From CAWBYL01 sp963793025 (GTDB lineage: Bacteria; Actinomycetota; Acidimicrobiia; Acidimicrobiales; Acidimicrobilacustridaceae): a stretch of 64,000 bases of DNA. This document shows, in pieces, positions 8,037 through 15,947 of this stretch; positions within the stretch are counted from its first letter, which is position 1, and every line of letters begins with the position of its first letter. A program made the position numbers and the translations under genes. Location: positions 1,488,001 to 1,552,000 of the forward strand of contig CAWBYL010000006.1 in NCBI GenBank assembly GCA_963793025.1, in the 5' to 3' direction. A model generated the notes under the pieces. It had not been told where the DNA came from, did not search any database, and saw only the letters and a program-made list of their open reading frames with translations.

Positions 8037-8953
8037 CGGCCGTCCACCAGGTAGCGGAACACGCTCTCGAGGTCGTCATCGAGGGGGGCGACCTCGTAGA
8101 GGCGCATGCCGCCGGCCCGGGCCAGCGCGGGCAGGGCCCGGCGCAGCAGCGGCGCGTCGACCGCCTCCACGATGGTGGTGTCGGTGCCCTCCAGGCGCAC
8201 GCCGACCACGCCGCCGGTACCGAGGAGGCCGGCAGCCACCCCCCGGGGGTCGTCACTGCGGATCCGGATGCGGTGAGGCCGGTCGTCCATCAGCTCGCGG
8301 ATGGCGTGGAAGTCACCTTCGGCGGCCAGTCGGCCCTGGGCCATGACCAGGACCCGGCTCCCGAAGCGCTCGACCTCGTCGAGCACGTGGCTGGAGACGA
8401 CCACGCAGCGGCCCTCGGCGCCCAGGCGTTGGAAGAGCGAGATGAGGTGGAGGCGCTGGCGGGGGTCGAGACCGGTGAGGGGCTCGTCGAGGATCACGAC
8501 CTCAGGGTCGGCGACGAGGGCCTGGGCGACCTTCACCCGTTGGCGCATGCCCTTGGAGAACCCGCCGACCCGGCGGGGCTCGTCGGGGTCGAGCTCGACG
8601 ACGGCGAGGGCGCGGCGGGCGGCGGCATCGGGATCGGGCACCTTGGTGAGCACGGCGGCGAGTCGGGTGAACTCGAGCGCCGACAGCCCCTCGAAGAGCG
8701 CCTCCTGCTGAGGGACGAGCCCGATGCGCCGGGTGAGGTCGAGATCGCGGCGAGGGTTGCCCCCGAGGACGCTCACCCGACCCTGGGACGGGGGCGTCAG
8801 CCCGCACATCATGCGCAACATGGTGGACTTGCCGGCGCCGTTGGGGCCGAGGAGGGCGGTGACGCCGGGCCCCACCGTGAACGAGACGTCCGACACCGCG
8901 ACCAGCTCGCCGAACCACTTCGAGGCGTGCTCGACCTCGACCATGGCGCTCAT
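8033..8953 (-). CDS. ABC transporter ATP-binding protein (exporter 2)
   Basis: A 306-residue ATPase. Walker A is GPNGAGKST (about residue 38), a Q-loop VPQQEALFEGLSALEF follows, then a signature-like GGFSKGMRQRVK, Walker B VVILDEPLTGLDP and the switch His in VVVSSHVLDEVE. The C-terminal 80 residues form the extension common in ABC-2 exporters. The ATG at 8953 overlaps the stop of the upstream permease gene by 4 bases, and the stop overlaps the downstream permease start by 4. The signature sequence is FSKGM rather than LSGGQ, which is common in this subfamily. Confidence 0.92.
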   Translation of the reverse strand: MSAMVEVEHASKWFGELVAVSDVSFTVGPGVTALLGPNGAGKSTMLRMMCGLTPPSQGRVSVLGGNPRRDLDLTRRIGLVPQQEALFEGLSALEFTRLAAVLTKVPDPDAAARRALAVVELDPDEPRRVGGFSKGMRQRVKVAQALVADPEVVILDEPLTGLDPRQRLHLISLFQRLGAEGRCVVVSSHVLDEVERFGSRVLVMAQGRLAAEGDFHAIRELMDDRPHRIRIRSDDPRGVAAGLLGTGGVVGVRLEGTDTTIVEAVDAPLLRRALPALARAGGMRLYEVAPLDDDLESVFRYLVDGR

Positions 8954-9855
8954 CGGGTCACCTCGATGCGGCGGTAGCGCACCCAGGTGATCAACGCGAA
9001 CAACGTGGTCCATGCGGCGTAGGCCCCGACGATGGTGGCCGTCGGGATGGCGTTGATGGCGACGTCCTCGCCCGTTTCGCCGTAGATCCGGCGGACCAGC
9101 TCGAAGGGCAGGGCCAGCAGGTTCAGGCAGAACAGGTTGGGCGAGGCGTCGGCCCCGTTCACCAGGGCCTCCGAGATCGCCGCGCTGGCCAGCAGGATGA
9201 GGATCACCCCGGCCGACGCCGCCGCCTTGCGGGTGGTGGTGCTCGACACCCCGAGGGAGAGGGAGGCATGGAGCAGGGCCACCGCCATCCCCCCGAGCAC
9301 CATCTCGCCGAGGAGGCGGGCCAGGGCGGCGGGGCCGTCGGGACCCTGGCCGATGATCGTGAAGGCGATCAACATGAGCAGCGGAGGGCCGAGGGTGACC
9401 AGGGCCAGCAGCGCGACCACGGCCACCGCCTTGGACGCCAGATACGTGTTCCGCGTGAGGGGCGACGCCAGGTAGAGCCCGAGCATCCCCGTGCGCCGGT
9501 CGGTGCACAGCAACTCGGGGGCGACGAAGGCGCTGAACACCACGATGGCGGCGGAGACGAAGCCGTAGTAGTCGGCGTAGGTCGGGATGAGGTCGGTGTT
9601 GGCGAGGAGCGTGTCGCCGATGAGGACCGACAGGCCGACGAACACGATGGCCGGCACGTAGGCGATGAACACGGCCAGGGAGGGCAGGATCTTCTGGCGG
9701 GCCGGACGGCGCAGGCCGAGCGCCCGCTGCATCGAGTGCTTGATCAGCGAGGTGACGGCTCCCCGCGTGCCCGTGCGTCTTCCGTCGTAGGGCCGGTAGC
9801 CGCGGTCGAGGATGCGGGCTCCGCCCGGCGCCCCGCCGGGCTCCATCGCGCTCAC
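8950..9855 (-). CDS. ABC-2 type transporter permease
   Basis: A 301-residue membrane protein. It has a basic cytoplasmic N-terminus (about 1-55) and six hydrophobic segments. Between the second and third lies the CTDRRTGMLGLYLASPLTR element, a pattern seen in ABC-2 permeases such as the NatB/YhaP-like group. It sits between two ATPase genes, overlapping both by 4 bases. By order it most likely pairs with the ATPase at 9852-10850. Confidence 0.87.
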   Translation of the reverse strand: MSAMEPGGAPGGARILDRGYRPYDGRRTGTRGAVTSLIKHSMQRALGLRRPARQKILPSLAVFIAYVPAIVFVGLSVLIGDTLLANTDLIPTYADYYGFVSAAIVVFSAFVAPELLCTDRRTGMLGLYLASPLTRNTYLASKAVAVVALLALVTLGPPLLMLIAFTIIGQGPDGPAALARLLGEMVLGGMAVALLHASLSLGVSSTTTRKAAASAGVILILLASAAISEALVNGADASPNLFCLNLLALPFELVRRIYGETGEDVAINAIPTATIVGAYAAWTTLFALITWVRYRRIEVTR

Positions 9856-10850
9856 GCCCCGACCTCCAGGAAGACGTCCTCCAGCGACACGGTGCGGTCG
9901 GTGAGGCGGCGGATGCCGACCCCGGCGTCGACCACCGCGTCGCGAGCGGCGTCGTGCACGGACCCGACCGGCAGGTCGGGTCGGTCGTGGACGATGATGC
10001 GGGACCCGTCGACGGTGGCGTCGAGACCCCGGAGCAGGAGCCGCCCGGCCACCTCGTCGGCCTTGTCGTCGACCTCCAGCAGCACGCCGCGGCCCTGCCC
10101 GGTGAGCTCGTCGAGGGAGCCCGAGGCGACCACCCGACCGTCGCGCAGGATCACCGCGGCGTCACAGATCCTCTCGATCTCCTCCAGCAGGTGCGAGGAG
10201 ATGACGACGTGGATGCCGAACTCGCTCCCGACCCGGCGGATGAGGGCGAGCATCTCGTCGCGCTGTACGGGATCGAGCCCGTCGGTGGGCTCGTCGAGCA
10301 GGACGAGGGCGGGATCGTGGGCGATGGCCTGGGCCAGCTTGACCCGCTGGCGCTGCCCGGTGGACATGGTGCCGATCGGCCGGTACCGCTCCTCGCCCAG
10401 ACCGACCTGCCAGAGCGCGTCGCTGGCCCGGTTGGTGGCGTCGCGGTGGGGGAGCCCGTGGACCTCGGCCATGTGGCGCACCAGGTCGTGGGCCCGGGTG
10501 TCGGGCGGGAGGCGGTGGTGTTCGGGCGAATAGCCGATGCGGGCCCGCACCGCCGGCCCGGCCCGGGTGGGATCGAGCCCCAGGACGGTGAGCTCCCCCT
10601 CGTCCGCGCGGTGGAGGCCGAGGACCAGCCCGAGCAGGGTGGTCTTGCCGGCTCCGTTGGCGCCGAGGAGCCCGGTGATCCCCGGACCGATGGCGAAGGT
10701 GGCGCCGTCGAGGGCGATGGTGCGACCGAAGCGACGGCTCAGACCGGTGGCCGTGATGACCGCAGCGGGCCCGGTGGACAGGATGGCGTCACCCCCCCGA
10801 GGGAGGGTCCCACCGCTCTCGGAGCCTGGTGTTGCCGGGTGGTGGGCCAT
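9852..10850 (-). CDS. ABC transporter ATP-binding protein (exporter 1)
   Basis: A 332-residue ATPase with Walker A GANGAGKTT, Q-loop region GYSPEHHRLPPDT, signature MSTGQRQRVKLAQ, Walker B LVLLDEPTDGLDP and switch His VISSHLLEEIE, plus the C-terminal extension of ABC-2 exporters. First gene of the reverse-strand operon. The start is uncertain: ATG at 10850 is chosen. An in-frame ATG at 10876 would overlap the ilvD start codon. About 28 residues precede the conserved domain. The promoter must lie within or beside the 25-base gap to divergent ilvD. Confidence 0.9.
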   Translation of the reverse strand: MAHHPATPGSESGGTLPRGGDAILSTGPAAVITATGLSRRFGRTIALDGATFAIGPGITGLLGANGAGKTTLLGLVLGLHRADEGELTVLGLDPTRAGPAVRARIGYSPEHHRLPPDTRAHDLVRHMAEVHGLPHRDATNRASDALWQVGLGEERYRPIGTMSTGQRQRVKLAQAIAHDPALVLLDEPTDGLDPVQRDEMLALIRRVGSEFGIHVVISSHLLEEIERICDAAVILRDGRVVASGSLDELTGQGRGVLLEVDDKADEVAGRLLLRGLDATVDGSRIIVHDRPDLPVGSVHDAARDAVVDAGVGIRRLTDRTVSLEDVFLEVGA

Positions 10851-10875
10851 CGACGGCCGAGCGTAACCTTCCGCC

Positions 10876-12555
10876 ATGAGCAACCCGATGAAGCCCCGCT
10901 CGTCCGACGTCACCGACGGCAAAGGCCGGGCGCCGGCCCGGGCGATGCTGCGAGCCATCGGGATGACCGACGACGACTGGGACAAGTCCCAGGTGGGCGT
11001 GTGCTCGTCGTGGAACGAGGTGACCCCGTGCAACCTCCCGCTCGACCGCCTGGCCAAGGTGGCCAAGGAGGGCGTGCGCTCGGCCGGCGGCTTCCCGATC
11101 GAGTTCGTCACCATCGCCGTCTCCGACGGCATCTCCATGGGCCACGAGGGCATGCGGGCGTCGTTGGTGAGCCGTGAGGTCATCGCCGACTCGGTCGAGA
11201 CGGTGATGCACGCCGAGCGCCTCGACGCCCTGGTCACCTTCGCCGGGTGCGACAAGAGCCTGCCCGGCATGCTCATGGCCTCGGCCCGGCTCAACCTGCC
11301 CGCCGTGTTCGTCTACGGCGGGTCGATCCTCCCCGGCCAGCACAACGGCCAGGCCCTCGACGTCGTGTCCGTCTTCGAGGCCGTCGGGGCCGAGGCCACC
11401 GGGAACATCACCGCCGAGGAGCTCGACACGATCGAGCGCAACGCCTGTCCCACCGAGGGCAGCTGTGCCGGCATGTTCACCGCCAACACCATGGCATCGG
11501 TCGGTGAGGCCATCGGCATGTCGTTGCCCGGATCGGCCTCCCCTCCCGCCGTCGACCGCCGCCGCGACGACTACGCCCGAGCGTCGGGCATCGCGGTGAT
11601 GAACCTGCTGAAGCAGGGCATCCGGCCTCGGCACATCATGACCAAGCAGGCCTTCGAGAACGCCATCGCCGTGGTCATGGCCCTGGGTGGCTCCACCAAC
11701 GCCGTGCTCCATCTCCTCGCCATCGCCGCCGAGGCCGATGTCGACCTCGAGCTCGACGACTTCAACAAGATCGCCGCACGGGTCCCCCACATCGGCGACA
11801 CCAAGCCCCACGGCAAGTACCACATGATCGACATCGACAGGGTCGGTGGCGTGCCCATGGTCATGAAGGAGCTGCTCGACGCCGGGCTCCTCCACGGAGA
11901 CTGCATCACCGTGACGGGCAAGACCGTGGCCGAGAACCTGGCCGACATCGATCCGCCCGCCCCTGACGGGGAGGTCATCCACCGTCTGTCCGATCCGCTG
12001 CACGCAGTGGGCGGGATCGCCGTGCTCACCGGCTCGATGGCCCCCAAGGGCTCGGTGGTCAAGGTGGCCGGGCTCGACTTCGACACCTTCGAGGGCAACG
12101 CCCGGGTGTTCGACGGCGAGCAGGCCGCCATGGACGAGATCCTGGCCGGGAAGATCAAGGCCGGCGACATCGTCGTCATCCGCTACGAAGGACCCAAGGG
12201 GGGTCCGGGGATGCGCGAGATGTTGGCCGTGACCGGCGCCATGAAGGGTGCCGGGCGGGGCGGCGACGCCGCTCTCATCACCGACGGCCGCTTCTCCGGC
12301 GGCACCCACGGCTTCTGCGTCGGCCACGTCGCCCCCGAAGCGGTCGACGGCGGCCCGATCGCCTTCGTCCGCGACGGCGACCGCATCGTGATCGACACGG
12401 TCAACCACACCATCGACCTCGAGGTCGACGCCGCCGAGCTCGAGGCCCGCAAGGCCGACTGGAAGCTCCCCGAACCTCGCTACACGCGCGGTGTGCTGGC
12501 CAAGTACGCCGCTCTGGCCCAGGGGGCCGAGAAGGGCGCCATCACCATGCCGTGA
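10876..12555 (+). CDS. ilvD: Dihydroxy-acid dehydratase
   Basis: A 559-residue IlvD, which dehydrates the dihydroxy acids of the valine and isoleucine pathways to the 2-oxo acids. Cluster cysteines are visible in FAGCDKSLPGML and in CPTEGSCAGMFTANTM. The C-terminal domain has GPKGGPGMREML and DGRFSGGTHGFCVGHV. No Shine-Dalgarno sequence is present. TAACCT at 10864-10869, 6 bases before the ATG, suggests a leaderless mRNA. Unlike ilvBNC and leuB, no leader peptide or attenuator is seen here. Confidence 0.97.
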   Translation: MSNPMKPRSSDVTDGKGRAPARAMLRAIGMTDDDWDKSQVGVCSSWNEVTPCNLPLDRLAKVAKEGVRSAGGFPIEFVTIAVSDGISMGHEGMRASLVSREVIADSVETVMHAERLDALVTFAGCDKSLPGMLMASARLNLPAVFVYGGSILPGQHNGQALDVVSVFEAVGAEATGNITAEELDTIERNACPTEGSCAGMFTANTMASVGEAIGMSLPGSASPPAVDRRRDDYARASGIAVMNLLKQGIRPRHIMTKQAFENAIAVVMALGGSTNAVLHLLAIAAEADVDLELDDFNKIAARVPHIGDTKPHGKYHMIDIDRVGGVPMVMKELLDAGLLHGDCITVTGKTVAENLADIDPPAPDGEVIHRLSDPLHAVGGIAVLTGSMAPKGSVVKVAGLDFDTFEGNARVFDGEQAAMDEILAGKIKAGDIVVIRYEGPKGGPGMREMLAVTGAMKGAGRGGDAALITDGRFSGGTHGFCVGHVAPEAVDGGPIAFVRDGDRIVIDTVNHTIDLEVDAAELEARKADWKLPEPRYTRGVLAKYAALAQGAEKGAITMP

Positions 12556-12749
12556 GCCGAGGCGATCTCCTGGTTCCGACGGGGAATCGGCCAACAGATC
12601 GCAACCGGGGACCCGATCGGTGCCGGAACGGCGACGCGACCCGGCGACTCCACCGTGGAAGGCTACTGGCGAGGGCGTCCTGGTCGGAGGGCCCCGGTGT
12701 TCCTGTCGAGCGGAGGCCGATGCCGTCCGCCGTCACAGAGGAGGCCGTG

Positions 12750-13601
12750 ATGACCGATCGAGCGGACATGGAGCGGGAGTTCTGGCAGGACCGGGCCGAC
12801 GCGTGGGACCGCCGGGTCGAGTGGATCGATCGCTTCTCCGCTGGGTTCGGGCGGGCGGCCATGGACGCCGCTCGGATCGGTCCCGGGGACCGGGTGATCG
12901 ACATCGGGTGCGGGCCGGGCACCACCGTGCTCGAGCTCGCCGACCGGGTGGGCGCCAAGGGGGCGGTCACCGGTCTCGACATCGCCCCGGGCATGATCGA
13001 CGGCGCCCGCCGTCGGAGCGCGGCGGCGGGCACCACCAACGCCCGCTTCGTCGTGCACGACCTCGGGACCGCACCTCTCGACGATCCCGCCGACGTCGCC
13101 TTCTCGCGTTTCGGCCTCATGTTCTTCCCCGACCCTGGCGCGGCCTTCGCCAACATCCGAGGATCACTGCGGTCCGGCGGCCGCCTCGGCGCGGTGATCT
13201 GGGGGCCCCTCGGGGAGAACCCGTGGATGTTCGTGCCCACCCTGGCCGCCGCCGGCCCCCTGGGTGCCGAGCTGGCCCTCCCTGCTCCCGGCGAGCCGGG
13301 GCCGTTCTCGCTGGCTGACCCCGGTGCGCTGGAGTCCCGGCTCGAAGCGGCCGGGTTCGTCGAGGTGGCCGTCGAACCCCGCTCCGGAGCGATGGTGCTC
13401 ACCGAGGCCGCCGTCGCCGAGGAGGTCGGATCCGCTCTCGAGATCGGCCCGCTGGGCGCAGCGTGGTTGGACGCGACCGTGGACCAGCGGGAGGAGGCGG
13501 TGGGAGCGGTGATCCAAGGGCTGTCGCCCTTCCACACCGACGAGGGATGGGATGTGCCGGCGCTGGCCCTCGTCGCCTCCGCCACCCGCCCTCCGGCCTG
13601 A
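12750..13601 (+). CDS. Class I SAM-dependent methyltransferase
   Basis: A 283-residue protein with the SAM-binding Rossmann motif VIDIGCGPGTTVLELA (about residue 50), the acidic motif II residue in VTGLDIAPGMID, and a later DVAFSRFGLMFFPDP segment like that of the UbiE/Methyltransf_11 group. The substrate is unknown. The ATG at 12750 is chosen for its ribosome site (AGAGGAGG at 12737-12744). A GTG immediately before it is also in frame. The 194 bases between ilvD and this start hold no other convincing gene. The gene ends 38 bases before the TerB/Coq4-like gene. Confidence 0.85.
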   Translation: MTDRADMEREFWQDRADAWDRRVEWIDRFSAGFGRAAMDAARIGPGDRVIDIGCGPGTTVLELADRVGAKGAVTGLDIAPGMIDGARRRSAAAGTTNARFVVHDLGTAPLDDPADVAFSRFGLMFFPDPGAAFANIRGSLRSGGRLGAVIWGPLGENPWMFVPTLAAAGPLGAELALPAPGEPGPFSLADPGALESRLEAAGFVEVAVEPRSGAMVLTEAAVAEEVGSALEIGPLGAAWLDATVDQREEAVGAVIQGLSPFHTDEGWDVPALALVASATRPPA

Positions 13602-13639
13602 GGCACCATGGCGGAGCCGATCCGTCCCCGAGGAGACCA

Positions 13640-14659
13640 GTGTTCGTCCACGCCTCAGCCGACCAGGCCCACGCCGTGCTCGGCGCGGCCCGGGCCGTGA
13701 TCGAGGCCGAACCCCGCCACGATCCGCGATCCGGGCGGGGTCGGGCCCTGGTCGTGGCCGCCGGCCGACTCCTGTTCGTGCCGGCCGTCGACGTCGACCT
13801 CGACTCGCTCGAGCCCGTCACCCCGGAAGCGCTCGCCCGCCGGGTGGGTGCGGATCGCGAGATCGCCGAGCACGCCGCCGCGCTGTTGGCGGTGGCGTCG
13901 TTGGCCGACGGCCAGGCCGATCCCGACCGTCTCCGGGCGGTCGTGCGCTACGCCCACGCCCTGCACGTCGACGAGGGGTGGGTACGGGATCTCCACGAGG
14001 TGGCCCGAGGGCACCTGGCCTGGGCCATGGGGGACATGGCCCGTCGCAACGTGGACACCTTCCCGGGCTGGGCGCCGGGGAACGACGCCCTGCCCGAGAT
14101 GCTCGTCTACCGCGCCGGCACCGAGGACGACCACCGTCTGGCCCGGCGCTTCGCCGACCTCGAGTCGCGCCCGTCGGCCACATTCGGCCACGCCTTCTGG
14201 CGCCACTTCCGCCGTCACGGGTTCGCCTTCCCGGGCGAGGCCGCGGCCTTCGACGGCCGCTTCTCGGTGCCCCACGACGGACTGCACGTCCTGGCGGGCT
14301 ATTCCACCTCGCTGCAGGGCGAGCTGCTGGTGTCCACCTTCACCGGGGCCATGCACCATCGCGACGCCCTCCGGGCCCATCTCCTGCCCGTGATCTTCGA
14401 GTGGCACGTGGGCACCGAGGTGAACGGCATCGGGGCCCAGACCGGGGCGCTCGACCCGGCCCGGTTCCTGGTGGCGTGGGAGCGGGGCGAGGCGACGACC
14501 GGCGACGTGCTCGACCCGGCGTGGGACTTCTGGTCGGTCGTGGACACCGATCTCGACGAGCTGCGCTCCCGCTACGGGATCACCCCACTGGACCCTGCCG
14601 ATGCCGCAACGGGCCCGGAGATCGTCGTCGCCGACCAGGCCGACCCGAGGGTCGAGTAG
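13640..14659 (+). CDS. TerB-like plus Coq4-like two-domain protein
   Basis: A 339-residue soluble protein. The middle of the N-terminal half (about 75-135) resembles a TerB-like helical domain (LLAVASLADGQADPDRLRAVV). Around residues 214-232 there is an exact HDxxH-x11-E pattern (HDGLHVLAGYSTSLQGE), the metal-site signature of Coq4, the ubiquinone-biosynthesis scaffold. Upstream of it WRHFRRHGFAFPG and downstream the helix FEWHVG fit that fold. The combination is inferred by eye and has not been checked by profile search. Coq4 belongs to ubiquinone makers, while actinobacteria normally use menaquinone, so the role is unknown. GTG start with AGGAGA at 13631. The stop directly abuts the next ATG. 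Confidence 0.65.
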   Translation: MFVHASADQAHAVLGAARAVIEAEPRHDPRSGRGRALVVAAGRLLFVPAVDVDLDSLEPVTPEALARRVGADREIAEHAAALLAVASLADGQADPDRLRAVVRYAHALHVDEGWVRDLHEVARGHLAWAMGDMARRNVDTFPGWAPGNDALPEMLVYRAGTEDDHRLARRFADLESRPSATFGHAFWRHFRRHGFAFPGEAAAFDGRFSVPHDGLHVLAGYSTSLQGELLVSTFTGAMHHRDALRAHLLPVIFEWHVGTEVNGIGAQTGALDPARFLVAWERGEATTGDVLDPAWDFWSVVDTDLDELRSRYGITPLDPADAATGPEIVVADQADPRVE

Positions 14660-15454
14660 ATGACCGGCCACGATCTCGACGACCCGGAGCTGCTCACCCT
14701 GGACGAGCTCCTCGACGCCAGTCGCTTCCGGGCCGCCCTCGCCGTGGTCAGACGCCTGCGCTCGGAACGGCCCGACGACGTGGGCCTGGGCGCGCTCGAG
14801 GTGGTCCTGCGCCTGTACATCGAGGACGTCGCCGGGGCCGATGCGGCATCGAAGGACCTGGTGGCCCTCGCTCCCGACGATCCGGCGGGCTGGCTGGCCG
14901 TCGCTCGCGTCGGGCTGGCCGAGAACGACCAGAAGCGGGTGTTGGGCGCCTGTCGGGCGGCACTGGAGATCGCCCCCGGCCTCCTCCCCGCCCTGCAGCT
15001 GGGGGCCGAGTCGGCGGCCCGGCTCGGTCGGGAGGACGAGGCCCGGCGGCTGGTGGCCGAGGCGGTCCTCGAGGCCGGCGACCGACCCACCGTGTTGCAC
15101 ACCGCCGGGGTGGTCGAGTTGCTGGGTCAGCGCTTCGACCACGCCGCGACCTGGTTCCGCGCCGAGCAGGCGCTGGTGCCCGATTCGCCGGCCGCGGCCG
15201 CCGGCCTGGCCGACCTGGCTCTCATGGTGGTGACCGCCCCGGAACGGGCGCCGGTCCCCGTCGACCCGGAGGCGGGGGCCGACGCTCCGGTCGGTGGGCC
15301 CGGTTCAGGCGATGCGGCTCCGGGCCACGACACGCCGGACACGACGCACCGAGGGCCCCTCCCGCCGTGGGCCGTGGGGGCGATCCTCGTCCTCGGCGTG
15401 TTGATCGTCGCCTTCCTCGCCGTGTGGGTCTTCGTCCTGCCGGCGCCGGGATGA
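14660..15454 (+). CDS. TPR-like tail-anchored membrane protein
   Basis: A 264-residue protein. Residues about 15-190 form consecutive helix pairs with TPR character (for example DLVALAPDDPAGWLAVARVGLAEND and EIAPGLLPALQLGAESAARLGREDEAR). An acidic, Pro-rich linker (about 195-230) leads to a single C-terminal membrane segment (PPWAVGAILVLGVLIVAFLA). It is therefore probably tail-anchored with the TPR part in the cytoplasm, suggesting a scaffold role. It begins directly after the stop of the TerB/Coq4-like gene and overlaps the next small gene by 4 bases. The function is not recognised. Confidence 0.75.
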   Translation: MTGHDLDDPELLTLDELLDASRFRAALAVVRRLRSERPDDVGLGALEVVLRLYIEDVAGADAASKDLVALAPDDPAGWLAVARVGLAENDQKRVLGACRAALEIAPGLLPALQLGAESAARLGREDEARRLVAEAVLEAGDRPTVLHTAGVVELLGQRFDHAATWFRAEQALVPDSPAAAAGLADLALMVVTAPERAPVPVDPEAGADAPVGGPGSGDAAPGHDTPDTTHRGPLPPWAVGAILVLGVLIVAFLAVWVFVLPAPG

Positions 15455-15696
15455 CCGCCATGGACGAGAGCGAACGTCCGGACCCGCTCGAGGCGGTGTT
15501 GCACCTCGACCCACCGAACCCGCGCCTCGCCGCGGTCGTCGCCCGCCAGCGCCTCGGGCACCCCGAGCCGCCCGCCGATCCGGTGCCCGGCTCGGTCTTC
15601 GAGATCATGGCCGACCGGCTCTTCGACCAGGCCATGAGGACCTGGCTGCGACCGGACCTCACCGAGGGGCCGGAGGCCGACCCCGCAGAACCGTGA
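15451..15696 (+). CDS. Small hypothetical protein (81 aa), third gene of the TerB/Coq4-like operon
   Basis: An 81-residue Pro- and Asp-rich protein with a helical centre (SVFEIMADRLFDQAMRTWL). It is supported mainly by context: its ATG overlaps the stop of the TPR gene (ATGA) and it ends just before the ilvB promoter. No family is recognised and there is no signal peptide or membrane segment. It may be a small partner of the two preceding proteins. Confidence 0.6.
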   Translation: MTAMDESERPDPLEAVLHLDPPNPRLAAVVARQRLGHPEPPADPVPGSVFEIMADRLFDQAMRTWLRPDLTEGPEADPAEP

Positions 15697-15717
15697 CCGG
15701 GTCCCGTCGGAAGAGAG

Positions 15718-15746
15718 TTGCCAGTTCTCGGCTCGTCCGGCACACT
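15718..15746 (+). promoter_or_regulatory. Promoter of the ilvB leader transcript
   Basis: A -35-like TTGCCA (15718-15723) and a -10-like CACACT (15741-15746) are separated by 17 bases. This places the transcript start a few bases before the leader-peptide ATG at 15756. Confidence 0.6.
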
Positions 15747-15755
15747 GGTCGACCT

Positions 15756-15803
15756 ATGAGCTCTCCGGCCTCCTTCGCCACCTCGCTCGTAGTACTCCGC
15801 TAG
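15756..15803 (+). CDS. ilvB leader peptide (15 aa, Leu-Val-Val-Leu)
   Basis: A short frame encoding MSSPASFATSLVVLR and a TAG stop. The run Leu-Val-Val-Leu near the end (CTC GTA GTA CTC) uses the GTA codon, which is uncommon in so GC-rich a sequence. A ribosome starved of charged Val or Leu tRNA would stall there, next to the pause hairpin that starts at the stop codon. This is the classic layout of amino-acid attenuation. The peptide itself probably has no function beyond regulation. Confidence 0.85.
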   Translation: MSSPASFATSLVVLR

Positions 15804-15872
15804 CGCACGCCGGCTGTTCCTGCCGCGTGCGCGTTCCCGACCTCCCCCCTGTGGGAGGTCGGTCTCGTTTTT
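15803..15872 (+). promoter_or_regulatory. Transcription attenuator of ilvBNC
   Basis: Two hairpins follow the leader peptide. The first pairs GCGCACGC (15803-15810) with GCGTGCGC (15825-15832), plus an inner GGC/GCC. It begins at the last base of the leader stop codon. The second is an intrinsic terminator with a 10-base perfect stem (15837-15846 with 15853-15862), a 6-base loop and a downstream TCTCGTTTTT. Stalling at the leader Leu/Val codons would free the region and prevent termination. The antiterminator pairing was not computed. Confidence 0.85.
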
Positions 15873-15947
15873 GCCCGCGACCGGCGACCGACGCTGCGCC
15901 TGGCCCGCCCACCGAACCCCGCACCGTTTGAACACGAGGACTCCACG

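Noticed and set aside
10850..10876. ATG at 10876 on the minus strand as start of the first exporter ATPase
   Set aside because: It would overlap the ilvD start codon and add 9 residues without family similarity. ATG 10850 is more economical, though not proven.
10789..12594. Long minus-strand open frame opposite ilvD
   Set aside because: Shadow of the GC-rich codon bias. It is antisense to a fully conserved ilvD and encodes low-complexity Gly/Asp/His/Val-rich sequence with no family motif.
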